Shown here: in pieces, positions 25,133 to 32,114 of the stretch
Layout: the number at the start of each line of letters is the position of its first letter
How positions within the stretch are numbered: the stretch's first letter is position 1
Assembly (NCBI RefSeq): GCF_016908655.1
Contig: NZ_JAFBEI010000025.1
Coordinates: 1-37,322, forward strand
Direction: 5' to 3'
Length of the DNA: 37,322 nt
From: Streptococcus saliviloxodontae
GTDB lineage: Bacteria > Bacillota > Bacilli > Lactobacillales > Streptococcaceae
Program-made: the position numbers and the translations under genes
The notes under the pieces: model-generated
Told to the model about the DNA's origin: nothing
Seen by the model: only the letters and a program-made list of their open reading frames with translations
Database searches by the model: none

Positions 25133-26284
25133 ATGAAACTAGGTAAAAAAATCTTACTGATGTTAGGACTGATTTTCCTAACAACAATTATTGCAGCTGG
25201 TGTTTATGTAACAGACGCCCTTAATTTTTCAAACAGTACCTTATCAAAAACCTTCAAGGAATATGGTGATGGCAAGACTAGTACAGCATTGCAAAATACA
25301 AAACCTTTTTCAGTTCTATTGATGGGGGTTGATACGGGCTCTGGTGTTAGGACGGACAAGTGGTCGGGTAATAGCGACTCAATGATTTTAGTGACAGTTA
25401 ATCCAGAAACAAAGCAGACGACGATGACTAGCTTGGAACGTGATGTTCTTATCAATATTACAAACGATGGGGAAACCTATGAAGCTAAGTTAAATGCAGC
25501 TTATGCGGCTGGAGGAGCTCCTTTAGCGATTAGTACAGTACAGAGTCTTTTGGATATCAAGATTGACTACTATATGCAGATTAATATGCAGGGGCTGATG
25601 GACTTGGTTGATGCAGTTGGTGGTATTAAGGTCACAAATAACTTTGATTTCCCAATATCTATCGCTGAAAATGAACCAGAGTACACAGCAACGGTAGCAC
25701 CTGGAACGCACCTGGTTAATGGGGAGCAAGCCTTGGTCTTTGCTCGTATGCGTTATGATGACCCTGAAGGAGATTATGGTCGCCAAAAGCGTCAGCGTGA
25801 AGTGATTCAAAAGGTAACTAAAAAGCTGTTAAATCTAAATAGTATTACATCCTACAAGAAGATTCTTGAAGCGGTAAGTAATAATATGCAGACTAATATT
25901 GCTTTATCAACCTCTACTATTCCTCAATTATTGGGTTATTCAGATTCTTTGAAGCATATCACTGAATACCAGTTGAAGGGTGAGGATGCTACTCTTAACG
26001 GCGGTTCTTATCAGATTGCCACGACTGAGAACTTGATGGAAATTCAAAACAACATCAAGAAGCAGTTAGGGCTCAAGGAAGCAACAGCAGATACCTTTAC
26101 GACTTCTGCAGTTCTATATGAAACCCTATATGGAAACAACTATTCGACTGATACAAGTGATAATGCTTACAGTTCAGATGTCAGTGATGCTACTGGAACG
26201 GTCACCTATGATGACCAAGCTGATACTTCGACTTATGGTTATAATGCTGATACCAGCAATCCCTATACACAATCTTATCAGTAA
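25133..26284 (+). CDS. brpA: LytR-CpsA-Psr (LCP) family cell-wall glycopolymer ligase
   Basis: LCP enzymes attach teichoic acid- or polysaccharide-type polymers to peptidoglycan. The 383 residues have an N-terminal membrane anchor (about 5-27) and an extracellular LCP domain (about 57-230). Visible LCP marks are SDSMILVTVNP (81-91), LERDVLI (101-107), LNAAYAAGG (120-128) and ARMRYDDPEGDYGRQKRQ (204-221), including the acidic and arginine residues that bind the lipid pyrophosphate. A Ser/Thr/Tyr/Asp-rich tail follows (about 329-383). The symbol follows S. mutans brpA by gene neighbourhood (tsaE-GNAT-LCP). It should be read as an LCP paralogue assignment, not proof. No good Shine-Dalgarno sequence precedes the ATG, so translation may be coupled to the upstream gene. 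Confidence 0.87.
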   Translation: MKLGKKILLMLGLIFLTTIIAAGVYVTDALNFSNSTLSKTFKEYGDGKTSTALQNTKPFSVLLMGVDTGSGVRTDKWSGNSDSMILVTVNPETKQTTMTSLERDVLINITNDGETYEAKLNAAYAAGGAPLAISTVQSLLDIKIDYYMQINMQGLMDLVDAVGGIKVTNNFDFPISIAENEPEYTATVAPGTHLVNGEQALVFARMRYDDPEGDYGRQKRQREVIQKVTKKLLNLNSITSYKKILEAVSNNMQTNIALSTSTIPQLLGYSDSLKHITEYQLKGEDATLNGGSYQIATTENLMEIQNNIKKQLGLKEATADTFTTSAVLYETLYGNNYSTDTSDNAYSSDVSDATGTVTYDDQADTSTYGYNADTSNPYTQSYQ

Positions 26285-26299
26285 GAAGAATATCAAAAG

Positions 26300-26329
26300 C
26301 AAGCTAGACATTATACTAGCTTGTTTTTT
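26300..26329 (+). terminator. Terminator after the LCP gene
   Basis: CAAGCTAG pairs with CTAGCTTG around ACATTATA, followed by T6. Confidence 0.9.
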
Positions 26330-26414
26330 GATATTAGAAGTAGGTAATAGCCTAAAGCACAGTAACAGCCTAGGAGGATGTACGGAGAGAGTTTAGGTTA
26401 GAGTATATAAAGTA

Positions 26415-26461
26415 AAACAGCTTGTATCAAAAGCCTTACTGCTTTTGATACAAGCTGTTTA
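26415..26461. terminator. Perfect 20-bp hairpin ending the HIT operon
   Basis: A perfect 20-base inverted repeat (26415-26434 with 26441-26460) encloses CTTACT. On the minus strand it takes in the last base of the stop codon of the 104-residue gene and continues with TTTTACTTTATA. It may also stop residual + strand transcription. Confidence 0.8.
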
Positions 26462-26773
26462 GTTATTTTCGGACTTTTTGGTCTGATTTTGAGTGTAAGG
26501 AGCGAGGTGATCTTGAATTTCTCTAAGACGGGGTTGAGTTTCTTTTTGGAAAACTCGCCATTTGTAGGTAAGATCTTGGCTGATTTGGTTTAGATTTTGT
26601 GTTTGTGACTCGATGATAGCCAGGTTTTGTTTGATACGCTCAAGATCATGGGAAGCTTCATGACCTGCTTTTTTTAAGTTGGTCCAGTTTTCTGCTAAGG
26701 CATGCCGTTTTTGATAGGCTTGATAGGATGCGTAAACACCTATACTTAGGAGAGCGAGTTGCTTTAATTTCAT
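26459..26773 (-). CDS. Small membrane-anchored coiled-coil protein, 104 residues
   Basis: I do not recognise a named family. Residues 4-19 (KQLALLSIGVYASYQA) are a short hydrophobic segment that could be a membrane anchor. Residues about 28-90 are charged and heptad-like, rich in Leu, Gln, Asn and Lys, consistent with a coiled coil. The C-terminus is polar. The start ATG overlaps the stop of the HIT gene (ATGA), so the two are translated together. No enzymatic motif is present. It is a conserved neighbour of the HIT gene in streptococci as far as I recall. Confidence 0.8.
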   Translation of the reverse strand: MKLKQLALLSIGVYASYQAYQKRHALAENWTNLKKAGHEASHDLERIKQNLAIIESQTQNLNQISQDLTYKWRVFQKETQPRLREIQDHLAPYTQNQTKKSENN

Positions 26774-27189
26774 TGTTCAACCTCTTTGGCAATCTGCTCT
26801 GCTAATTGTCCTAATGCTACAAAATCAGGTTCGTGGACAGTATAGTTGACAGAGAAGCTATCGTCATCTGAATAGCGAGGAACGAGGTGAATATGAGCAT
26901 GGAAAACAGTCTGTCCTGCGATTTCTTCGCTGTTGTTGATGATGTTCATGCCTTTAGCACCTGTTGCTTTTTGTAGTCCACGGGCAATCTTAGGGAGGCG
27001 AGAGAAGGTCGTTTCAGCAACTTCTTGACTCATATCAAGGACGTTACGAACATGTGTTTTAGGGATTAAAAGCGCGTGTCCTTTGGTGGTCTGTGATAGG
27101 TCTAAAAAGGCAAGAACGTGATCGTCTTCGTAGATTTTTGATGAGGGGATATCACCTGAGATAATTTGGCAAAAGATACAATTTTCCAT
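26770..27189 (-). CDS. hit: HIT-family nucleotide hydrolase
   Basis: A 139-residue histidine-triad protein of the Hint branch, which hydrolyses adenosine phosphoramidates and AMP-lysine-type substrates. The triad is H97, H99 and H101 in FHAHIHLVPR. C4 and C7 (CIFC), with a distal histidine, may bind zinc. The N-terminal MENCIFCQIISGDIPSSKIYEDD matches the family start. GAAGG lies upstream of the ATG. It overlaps the 104-residue gene by 4 bases and diverges from ecsA. Confidence 0.94.
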   Translation of the reverse strand: MENCIFCQIISGDIPSSKIYEDDHVLAFLDLSQTTKGHALLIPKTHVRNVLDMSQEVAETTFSRLPKIARGLQKATGAKGMNIINNSEEIAGQTVFHAHIHLVPRYSDDDSFSVNYTVHEPDFVALGQLAEQIAKEVEQ

Positions 27190-27218
27190 GTGTTGGCACC
27201 TTCTTCTATTTGGATTTT

Positions 27219-27227
27219 TGTTATAAT
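27219..27227 (+). promoter_or_regulatory. Extended -10 promoter of ecsAB
   Basis: TGTTATAAT with the -10 at 27222-27227, 37 bases before the ecsA start. No -35 at a standard distance. The same TGTTATAAT appears at the 21116-21172 promoters. Confidence 0.6.
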
Positions 27228-27264
27228 GGATAGTATAAGTATATCAAAGTTAGGAATAAAGGTC

Positions 27265-27999
27265 ATGTTAAAAATAGAACATTTGGTTGGCGGTTATTTG
27301 AATATTCTAGTTTTAAAAGATATTTCTTTTGACGTTAACGATGGCGAGCTTGTTGGCTTGATTGGATTGAATGGTGCGGGAAAGTCGACAACGATCAATG
27401 AGATAATCGGTCTTCTCCAACCTTATCAAGGGAAGATTACGATTGATGGAATCAGTTTACTTGATGATAAAGAGGCTTACCGACGTCAGATTGGTTTTAT
27501 TCCAGAGACTCCAAGTCTCTATGAGGAGTTAACCCTACGTGAGCATTTGGATACTGTCATGATGGCTTATGATGTGGATATTCCAGCTAGTCAGGCTTAT
27601 CTCGATAGGCTCTTAACCTTGTTTCGTTTGGATGGAAAATTAGACTGGTTTCCGACACAATTTTCTAAAGGGATGAAGCAAAAAGTGATGATTATTGCAG
27701 CGCTTCTAGTCAAACCGAGTCTTCTGATTATTGATGAGCCGTTTTTAGGTTTAGATCCTTTAGCGATTGCAGATTTGACCAGTTTATTAGAGGAAGAAAA
27801 GGCAAAGGGAACAGCTATTTTGATGAGTACCCATGTCTTAGATTCAGCTGAAAAGATGTGTGACCGCTTTGTGATATTGCACCAAGGAAAAGTTCGGGCT
27901 CAAGGGAATTTAGAAGAGCTACGTCAGATTTTTGGAGATGCTGATGCTAGTCTTTCAGATATCTATATGGCCTTGACAAGAGAAGAGGGACAGCTATGA
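27265..27999 (+). CDS. ecsA: ABC transporter ATP-binding protein EcsA
   Basis: The ATPase of the Ecs exporter, linked in other Firmicutes to protein secretion and competence. The 244 residues have Walker A GLNGAGKST (34-42), the signature region FSKGMKQK (133-140), Walker B LLIIDEPF (153-160) and the switch histidine in STHV (near 193). The signature is FSKGM rather than LSGGQ, as in other Ecs-type ATPases. The start at ATG 27265 is chosen from the family N-terminus and the AGGA/AAAGG ribosome site. An upstream in-frame extension of 33 codons reaches across the hit promoter region and is rejected. It overlaps ecsB by 4 bases. Confidence 0.93.
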   Translation: MLKIEHLVGGYLNILVLKDISFDVNDGELVGLIGLNGAGKSTTINEIIGLLQPYQGKITIDGISLLDDKEAYRRQIGFIPETPSLYEELTLREHLDTVMMAYDVDIPASQAYLDRLLTLFRLDGKLDWFPTQFSKGMKQKVMIIAALLVKPSLLIIDEPFLGLDPLAIADLTSLLEEEKAKGTAILMSTHVLDSAEKMCDRFVILHQGKVRAQGNLEELRQIFGDADASLSDIYMALTREEGQL

Positions 28000-29033
28000 T
28001 AAAGGAATTATTAGCGCGCCGAAGGTGGCAGTTTCATCAGCAATGTATGGGCTATCTTCGCTATGTTTTAAATGATCACTTTGTTTTAGTTTTAGTTTTC
28101 CTACTAGGATTTATACTTTATCAATATAGCCAGTTGTTGAAGCATTTTCCTAGCCAACCTATCTTGCTCTTGGTGATTGTCAGTCTCTTGTTGTTGGTGA
28201 CCTCTTTTATGGGTGCTGTTGCCTGTTATCTAGAGGAGGCTGATGCTCACTTTTTATTACCTAAGGAATATGATGTCAGAGTTGGTTTGCAGGCTTCCTT
28301 TAAGCGATCGTTTTTCTTTTGGTCATGTTTACAATTAGTAGTTGTCGTTTTAGTGGCTCCTATCTATCTAGCTGCTAAGTTACCGTTGGTCAGTCTGTTT
28401 GGCATCTACTTGTTGTTACTGGCTATTCGTATTTATCGTCTAAGGTCTCTTTATAAGCGACTATTGCCTAAGGAAAGACTTGACTGGCAAACGGTTATTC
28501 GTTATGAGAAGGCGAGAAAGCAAAAGGTACTAACGTTTTTTGCTCTCTTTACAAAGGTCAAAGGTCTCTCGACGACCATGAAACCTCGTCCTTATTTGAA
28601 TGTTTTTTTAAGGGCATTGAAGTTGGAGCATGGTAGAACATGGCTTCATTTGTATAGTAGAGCATTCTTGCGAAATGGTGATTATTTTTCACTGAGCTTG
28701 AGGCTTTTTGGACTGGGACTTGTATCGATGCTTCTGATAAAACCTGTCTTTATAGCAAGTGTCATCGCTGGGCTTTTTAACTACTTATTGTTATTTCAAT
28801 TGATTGGATTATTTACCGTCTATGACTATCAGCTTATGACACAGCTTTATCCAGTGGCAGCGACAGTCAAAATTACCAATTTTAAACAGCTGATGAGGTC
28901 TCTTTTTTACTCAGTGACCTTGCTGGAGGTTATCTGTGGTTTATTCCATTGGTCAAGTCTCGTCTTACTTATCTGGTCTGTCGTCTTAATTGAGCTCTAC
29001 CTTCCAAGAAAACTGAATAAGTTGATTGACTAA
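27996..29033 (+). CDS. ecsB: ABC transporter permease EcsB
   Basis: The membrane partner of EcsA. The 345 residues contain hydrophobic segments in pairs (about 29-47, 57-75, 104-145, 239-285 and 305-335), separated by a basic cytoplasmic loop (about 148-210). The EcsB-like elements are VFLLGFILYQYSQLL and a PKEYDVR segment after the second helix. Its ATG overlaps the ecsA stop. The transported substrate is unknown; EcsAB may affect secretion or membrane protease function indirectly. Assignment rests on partner, size and topology. Confidence 0.88.
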   Translation: MIKELLARRRWQFHQQCMGYLRYVLNDHFVLVLVFLLGFILYQYSQLLKHFPSQPILLLVIVSLLLLVTSFMGAVACYLEEADAHFLLPKEYDVRVGLQASFKRSFFFWSCLQLVVVVLVAPIYLAAKLPLVSLFGIYLLLLAIRIYRLRSLYKRLLPKERLDWQTVIRYEKARKQKVLTFFALFTKVKGLSTTMKPRPYLNVFLRALKLEHGRTWLHLYSRAFLRNGDYFSLSLRLFGLGLVSMLLIKPVFIASVIAGLFNYLLLFQLIGLFTVYDYQLMTQLYPVAATVKITNFKQLMRSLFYSVTLLEVICGLFHWSSLVLLIWSVVLIELYLPRKLNKLID

Positions 29034-29112
29034 GGTTTTAAAAACAAGTACAATAGAAAAGACTTTGTTTTTAAAATCGATATGAAAGTTTACATCAGTA
29101 AGGAGGGATATT

Positions 29113-29895
29113 GTGATAGTAGAAGACGGTGAACTTACCTTAGTTCCGTTAAAAGGTAAAAGCGGGAAAGCCTATATTGGGACTTACCCAGAAGGTAACC
29201 ATATTTTTGTTAAATTGAATACAACGCCACTTTTACCTGTTTTAGCAAAAGAGCAGATTGCACCACAGTTGTTATGGGCAAAGCGTCTAGGCAACGGCGA
29301 TGTTATGAGCGCCCAAGAATGGTTAGATGGTCGTATTCTAACGAAGCAAGATATGACGAGTAAACAAATTGTTCATATTTTGTTGCGTTTGCATAAATCA
29401 CGTCACCTAGCTAATCAGCTTCTACAGTTGAATTATAAGGTTGAAAATCCTTATGATTTGATTTTAGATTGGGAACAAAAGGCTCCACTTCAGTTACGCC
29501 AGAATACCTACTTGCAATCAATCCTCCAAGAGTTGAAACGACAACTTCCTGAGTTCAATCGTGAAACAGCGACGATTGTTCACGGAGATATTCATCATAC
29601 TAACTGGATTATCACAACAAGTGGGATGATTTATTTGGTCGATTGGGATGCTGTTCGTCTGACAGATCGAATGTTTGATGTGGCGCACATTCTCAGTCAC
29701 TATGTCCCTAAACAGTCTTGGCATGATTGGTTGACGTATTATGGCTATAAAGATAATGAGTTGGTACGCCAAAAGATTAATTGGTATGGTCAATTTTCAT
29801 ACCTATCACAAATCTTGAAGTGTTTTGATGAGCGTGATATGGCGGCTGTCAATCGTGAAATTTATGACCTTCGTCATTTTAGAGAACACATGTAG
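29113..29895 (+). CDS. ccrZ: Cell cycle regulator CcrZ, aminoglycoside phosphotransferase-like
   Basis: CcrZ links division to initiation of replication in pneumococcus and has a choline-kinase-like fold. The 260 residues show the family start GELTLVPLKGKSGKAYIG (6-23), the catalytic HGDIHHTN (157-164, D159 as base) and the metal-binding LVDWD (175-179). They also have TDRMFDVAH (184-192). The start is GTG, 6 bases after AGGAGG; no ATG is available. It lies 9 bases before trmB, its usual neighbour. Whether it phosphorylates a small molecule here is not shown by sequence. Confidence 0.92.
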   Translation: MIVEDGELTLVPLKGKSGKAYIGTYPEGNHIFVKLNTTPLLPVLAKEQIAPQLLWAKRLGNGDVMSAQEWLDGRILTKQDMTSKQIVHILLRLHKSRHLANQLLQLNYKVENPYDLILDWEQKAPLQLRQNTYLQSILQELKRQLPEFNRETATIVHGDIHHTNWIITTSGMIYLVDWDAVRLTDRMFDVAHILSHYVPKQSWHDWLTYYGYKDNELVRQKINWYGQFSYLSQILKCFDERDMAAVNREIYDLRHFREHM

Positions 29896-29904
29896 GAAGT
29901 AAGA

Positions 29905-30540
29905 ATGCGAGTTAGAAAACGTAAGGGTGCTGAGGAACACCTAGCAAATCATCCTCAGTATGTGATTTTAAATCCAGAAGATGCTAAAGGAAAATGGCAT
30001 TCTGTTTTTGGTAATGATAACCCTGTTCATATTGAAGTAGGGTCAGGTAAAGGTGCTTTTATCACAGGTATGGCACTCAAAAATCCAGATATTAACTATA
30101 TTGGAATTGATATCCAATTATCTGTTTTGAGTTATGCTTTGGATAAGGTGCTTGAGAGTGGTGCTACAAATGTGAAATTGTTACGTGTAGATGGATCAGC
30201 ATTGACCAATTATTTTGAAGATGGTGAAATTGATCTTATGTACCTTAATTTCTCAGATCCATGGCCTAAGAAAAAACATGAAAAACGTCGTTTGACGTAT
30301 AAAGATTTCTTAGATACTTATAAACAAATTTTACCGGAAAAGGGTGAGATTCACTTCAAAACGGATAATCGTGGCTTATTTGAATACAGTCTGGCAAGTT
30401 TCTCACAGTATGGAATGGTGTTAAAACAAGTGTGGTTAGATTTACATGCTTCTGATTACGAAGGAAATGTTATGACTGAGTATGAACGGAAGTTCTCAGA
30501 GAAAGGTCAAGTGATCTACCGTGTTGAGGCACGATTTTAA
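29905..30540 (+). CDS. trmB: tRNA (guanine-N7-)-methyltransferase
   Basis: TrmB methylates G46 in the variable loop of many tRNAs using S-adenosylmethionine. The 211 residues have the SAM motif [11 protein letters not shown] (42-52), the acidic GIDIQLS (about 67-73) and the catalytic [13 protein letters not shown] (about 119-131). The C-terminal region has [12 protein letters not shown] ribosome site AGGAAG overlaps the ccrZ stop. It is followed by a promoter and tRNA-Ser. Confidence 0.96.
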   Translation: MRVRKRKGAEEHLANHPQYVILNPEDAKGKWHSVFGNDNPVHIEVGSGKGAFITGMALKNPDINYIGIDIQLSVLSYALDKVLESGATNVKLLRVDGSALTNYFEDGEIDLMYLNFSDPWPKKKHEKRRLTYKDFLDTYKQILPEKGEIHFKTDNRGLFEYSLASFSQYGMVLKQVWLDLHASDYEGNVMTEYERKFSEKGQVIYRVEARF

Positions 30541-30561
30541 GTAGTCAATTCTTTGAAATCG

Positions 30562-30570
30562 TGCTATAAT
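30562..30570 (+). promoter_or_regulatory. Extended -10 promoter of tRNA-Ser
   Basis: TGCTATAAT, -10 at 30565-30570, 34 bases before the mature tRNA. No good -35. A small AGTTAG/CTAACT hairpin lies in the leader. Confidence 0.55.
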
Positions 30571-30603
30571 TAAAGGAGTTAGTGCTAACTAACTTCTTCA
30601 TCT

Positions 30604-30690
30604 GGAGAGGTCGCATAGTGGCCGAGTGCGCACGCTTGGAAAGCGTGTAGTCCTTAACGGGGCTCGGGGGTTCGAATCCCCTCCTCTCCT
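30604..30690 (+). tRNA. tRNA-Ser (anticodon GGA)
   Basis: An 87-base class II tRNA with a long variable arm. The acceptor GGAGAGG (30604-30610) pairs with CCTCTCC (30683-30689). The anticodon stem CACGC/GCGTG encloses TTGGAAA, giving GGA at 30638-30640, which reads UCC and UCU. The variable arm TAGTCCTTAACGGGGCTC lies at about 30648-30665. CCA is not encoded. Its anticodon matches the proposed specifier of the serS T-box in this window. Confidence 0.96.
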
Positions 30691-30761
30691 TTTAATAGCA
30701 AAATTAGTTGATTCAATTTGCTGAGATTCCGTTGAACTAAGTCTCATAAAAATTAACACAG

Positions 30762-30789
30762 AAAAACAGTTCGGTATGGGCTGTTTTTA
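30762..30789 (+). terminator. Terminator after tRNA-Ser
   Basis: AAAAACAG pairs with CTGTTTTT around 11 bases. It ends 21 bases before the next start codon. Confidence 0.75.
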
Positions 30790-30809
30790 TTATCGAAAAG
30801 GTGGCTCGT

Positions 30810-31331
30810 GTGAAGATTGATATCATTGGATCAGTTGGTGCTGGAAAAACAACCTTAGCTAGAAGTTTGGGAACTACCTATCAAATCCCTTTTTATGAAA
30901 AAGACGATATTGTCTGGGTGAGAGATCCTAAAGGAGACTATAAGCGATCAGATGAAGAACGTGATGCTTTGTTTGCTTCTATCTTGGCGCAGGAACATTG
31001 GATTGTAGAAGGCTCACCAAGGAAGGTTTTACAAGAGAGTTTTGAAGAAGCAAATATCATTATTTTTCTAGATCCGCCATCTCTTATTCGAGTGAATCGT
31101 CTTATCAGAAGATGGTTGAAGCAAAGAAGCGGGAGAGAGGCTCATCATATTTTTTCTGATTTTTCAGCTTTTAGACAGTTTTTGGTTTGGCATCGGGAAT
31201 TTAATCGTATGAAAAAAGATTTGCTCGATAGTCTGTCAGGTTATTCAGATAAGCTGTATGTTTGCCAATCATCCAAGGAGGCAGAAACGGTCATTGCTCG
31301 TAAAATGCCTGCAGCGTCGTTTTATGTATGA
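30810..31331 (+). CDS. P-loop kinase-like protein (FlaR/adenylate kinase-like)
   Basis: A 173-residue soluble protein with Walker A GSVGAGKTT (7-15) at the N-terminus, a mononucleotide-kinase-like layout and a basic segment VNRLIRRWLKQRSGRE (about 95-110). Relatives are often named topology modulation protein FlaR, but the activity is unproven and the substrate unknown. The start is GTG at 30810, with AGGTGG about 6 bases upstream. A GTG three codons earlier (30801) is possible but has no spacing to its ribosome site. It lies between the tRNA-Ser terminator and the rimP promoter; no clear promoter of its own was found. Confidence 0.85.
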   Translation: MKIDIIGSVGAGKTTLARSLGTTYQIPFYEKDDIVWVRDPKGDYKRSDEERDALFASILAQEHWIVEGSPRKVLQESFEEANIIIFLDPPSLIRVNRLIRRWLKQRSGREAHHIFSDFSAFRQFLVWHREFNRMKKDLLDSLSGYSDKLYVCQSSKEAETVIARKMPAASFYV

Positions 31332-31348
31332 CAGTGATACTATATTTT

Positions 31349-31376
31349 TTGCATTATTCTATTTTTATGATATAAT
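31349..31376 (+). promoter_or_regulatory. Promoter of the rimP-nusA-infB operon
   Basis: TTGCAT (31349-31354), 16 bases, TATAAT (31371-31376). It heads a leader of about 145 bases with strong secondary structure. Confidence 0.8.
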
Positions 31377-31389
31377 AGTAGTACAGTAA

Positions 31390-31504
31390 ACAGAAGAACA
31401 AAGAGGGGGCGGAGTTAATTCTTCGCCTCTTATGTTTGTCGTAAAGGATAAAGGTCTTCTGTCAATCTGATTGTAACAAGAAGTTAGGAGGTTATCCCTA
31501 ACTT
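31390..31504 (+). promoter_or_regulatory. Structured 5' leader of the rimP-nusA-infB operon
   Basis: Three pairings are seen. ACAGAAGA (31390-31397) pairs with TCTTCTGT (31455-31462) and closes a domain. Inside it AAGAGG (31401-31406), extended by GCG/CGC pairs, pairs with CCTCTT (31426-31431). Then AAGTTAGG (31481-31488) pairs with CCTAACTT (31497-31504) just before the AGGAGG site. No clear T run follows. It could be a binding site for a product of the operon (such as NusA, IF2 or the YlxQ L7Ae-like protein), but no known riboswitch class was recognised. Confidence 0.6.
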
Positions 31505-31521
31505 TCTAGAAAAAAGGAGGG

Positions 31522-31545
31522 ATGAGTCATCGCAAACGCAAATGA
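31522..31545 (+). other. Seven-codon mini-ORF overlapping the rimP start
   Basis: ATGAGTCATCGCAAACGCAA plus ATGA reads MSHRKRK and a stop, in another frame from rimP. Its ATG touches the Shine-Dalgarno sequence (1 base after AGGAGGG), which is too close for efficient use. It could be a decoy or leader peptide; it may also be chance. Confidence 0.35.
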
Positions 31546-32008
31546 TATCATTGATTTGGTAACAAACTTGGTCACACCGCTAATTACAGAGCCATTTGAA
31601 TTGGTAGATGTTGAGTATGAAAAAATGGGTGGTGATTACGTTTTGTCTATCTTGGTTGATAAGCCTGAAGGGATCACTGTTGAAGATACAGCAGACTTGA
31701 CGGATATTATTAGCCCAGCTCTTGATACCATTAAGCCAGATCCATTCCCTGAGCAGTACTTCCTTGAGATTTCTAGCCCTGGTCTAGAACGACCTTTGAA
31801 GACAGCTCAGAGTTTGACAGATGCTGTTGGTAAGTATATCAATGTCAGTCTTTACAAGTCTATCGACAAAGTGAAGGTTTTCCAAGGTGACTTGGTATCC
31901 TTTGATGGTGAGACTTTGGTTATCGATTATTTGGATAAAACGCGTCATAAGACCGTTGAAATCCCATATCAAACGGTTGCCAAAGCTCGCTTAGCTGTTA
32001 AATTGTAG
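31529..32008 (+). CDS. rimP: Ribosome maturation factor RimP, probably with a non-standard start codon
   Basis: RimP helps assemble the 30S subunit. Conserved segments include [48 protein letters not shown] and a C-terminal KARLAVKL (each given in part). The only strong ribosome site, AAAAAGGAGGG (ends 31521), is 8 bases before ATC at 31529 in the RimP frame. An in-frame TGA at 31523-31525 closes the frame upstream. The first ordinary start in frame is TTG at 31556, without a ribosome site, and would remove nine residues of the first helix. Starting at ATC gives 159 residues, the length I recall for pneumococcal RimP. If ATC is not used, the alternatives are ATT 31550 or TTG 31556. Confidence 0.85.
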   Translation: MANANDIIDLVTNLVTPLITEPFELVDVEYEKMGGDYVLSILVDKPEGITVEDTADLTDIISPALDTIKPDPFPEQYFLEISSPGLERPLKTAQSLTDAVGKYINVSLYKSIDKVKVFQGDLVSFDGETLVIDYLDKTRHKTVEIPYQTVAKARLAVKL

Positions 32009-32014
32009 TTTCTT

Positions 32015-32057
32015 GGCTTCTAAAAGAAGCCTCACATGAGAAGAATCCAGACTTCTC
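32015..32057 (+). other. Two hairpins between rimP and nusA
   Basis: GGCTTCT pairs with AGAAGCC around AAA (32015-32031). GAGAAG pairs with CTTCTC (32038-32057). Neither is followed by a T run, so they are more likely RNA processing or pausing signals than terminators. Confidence 0.55.
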
Positions 32058-32070
32058 CTCTATCTTGATG

Positions 32071-32114
32071 AAAGGAATTTTGCTTTTGCTGAAAATAGCA
32101 AAGCATGACACACT
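32071..32114 (+). promoter_or_regulatory. nusA ribosome site separated from its start by a hairpin
   Basis: AAAGGA (32071-32076) is the only Shine-Dalgarno-like sequence. It lies 38 bases before the ATG. Between them TGCTTTTGCT (32081-32090) pairs with AGCAAAGCA (32097-32105, one bulge) around GAAAAT. Folding the hairpin leaves 13 unpaired bases between the site and the start. Confidence 0.5.

Noticed and set aside
27166-27264. N-terminal extension of EcsA
   Set aside because: It would start inside the hit gene on the other strand and cross the ecsA promoter; the ATG at 27265 has a ribosome site and the family N-terminus.
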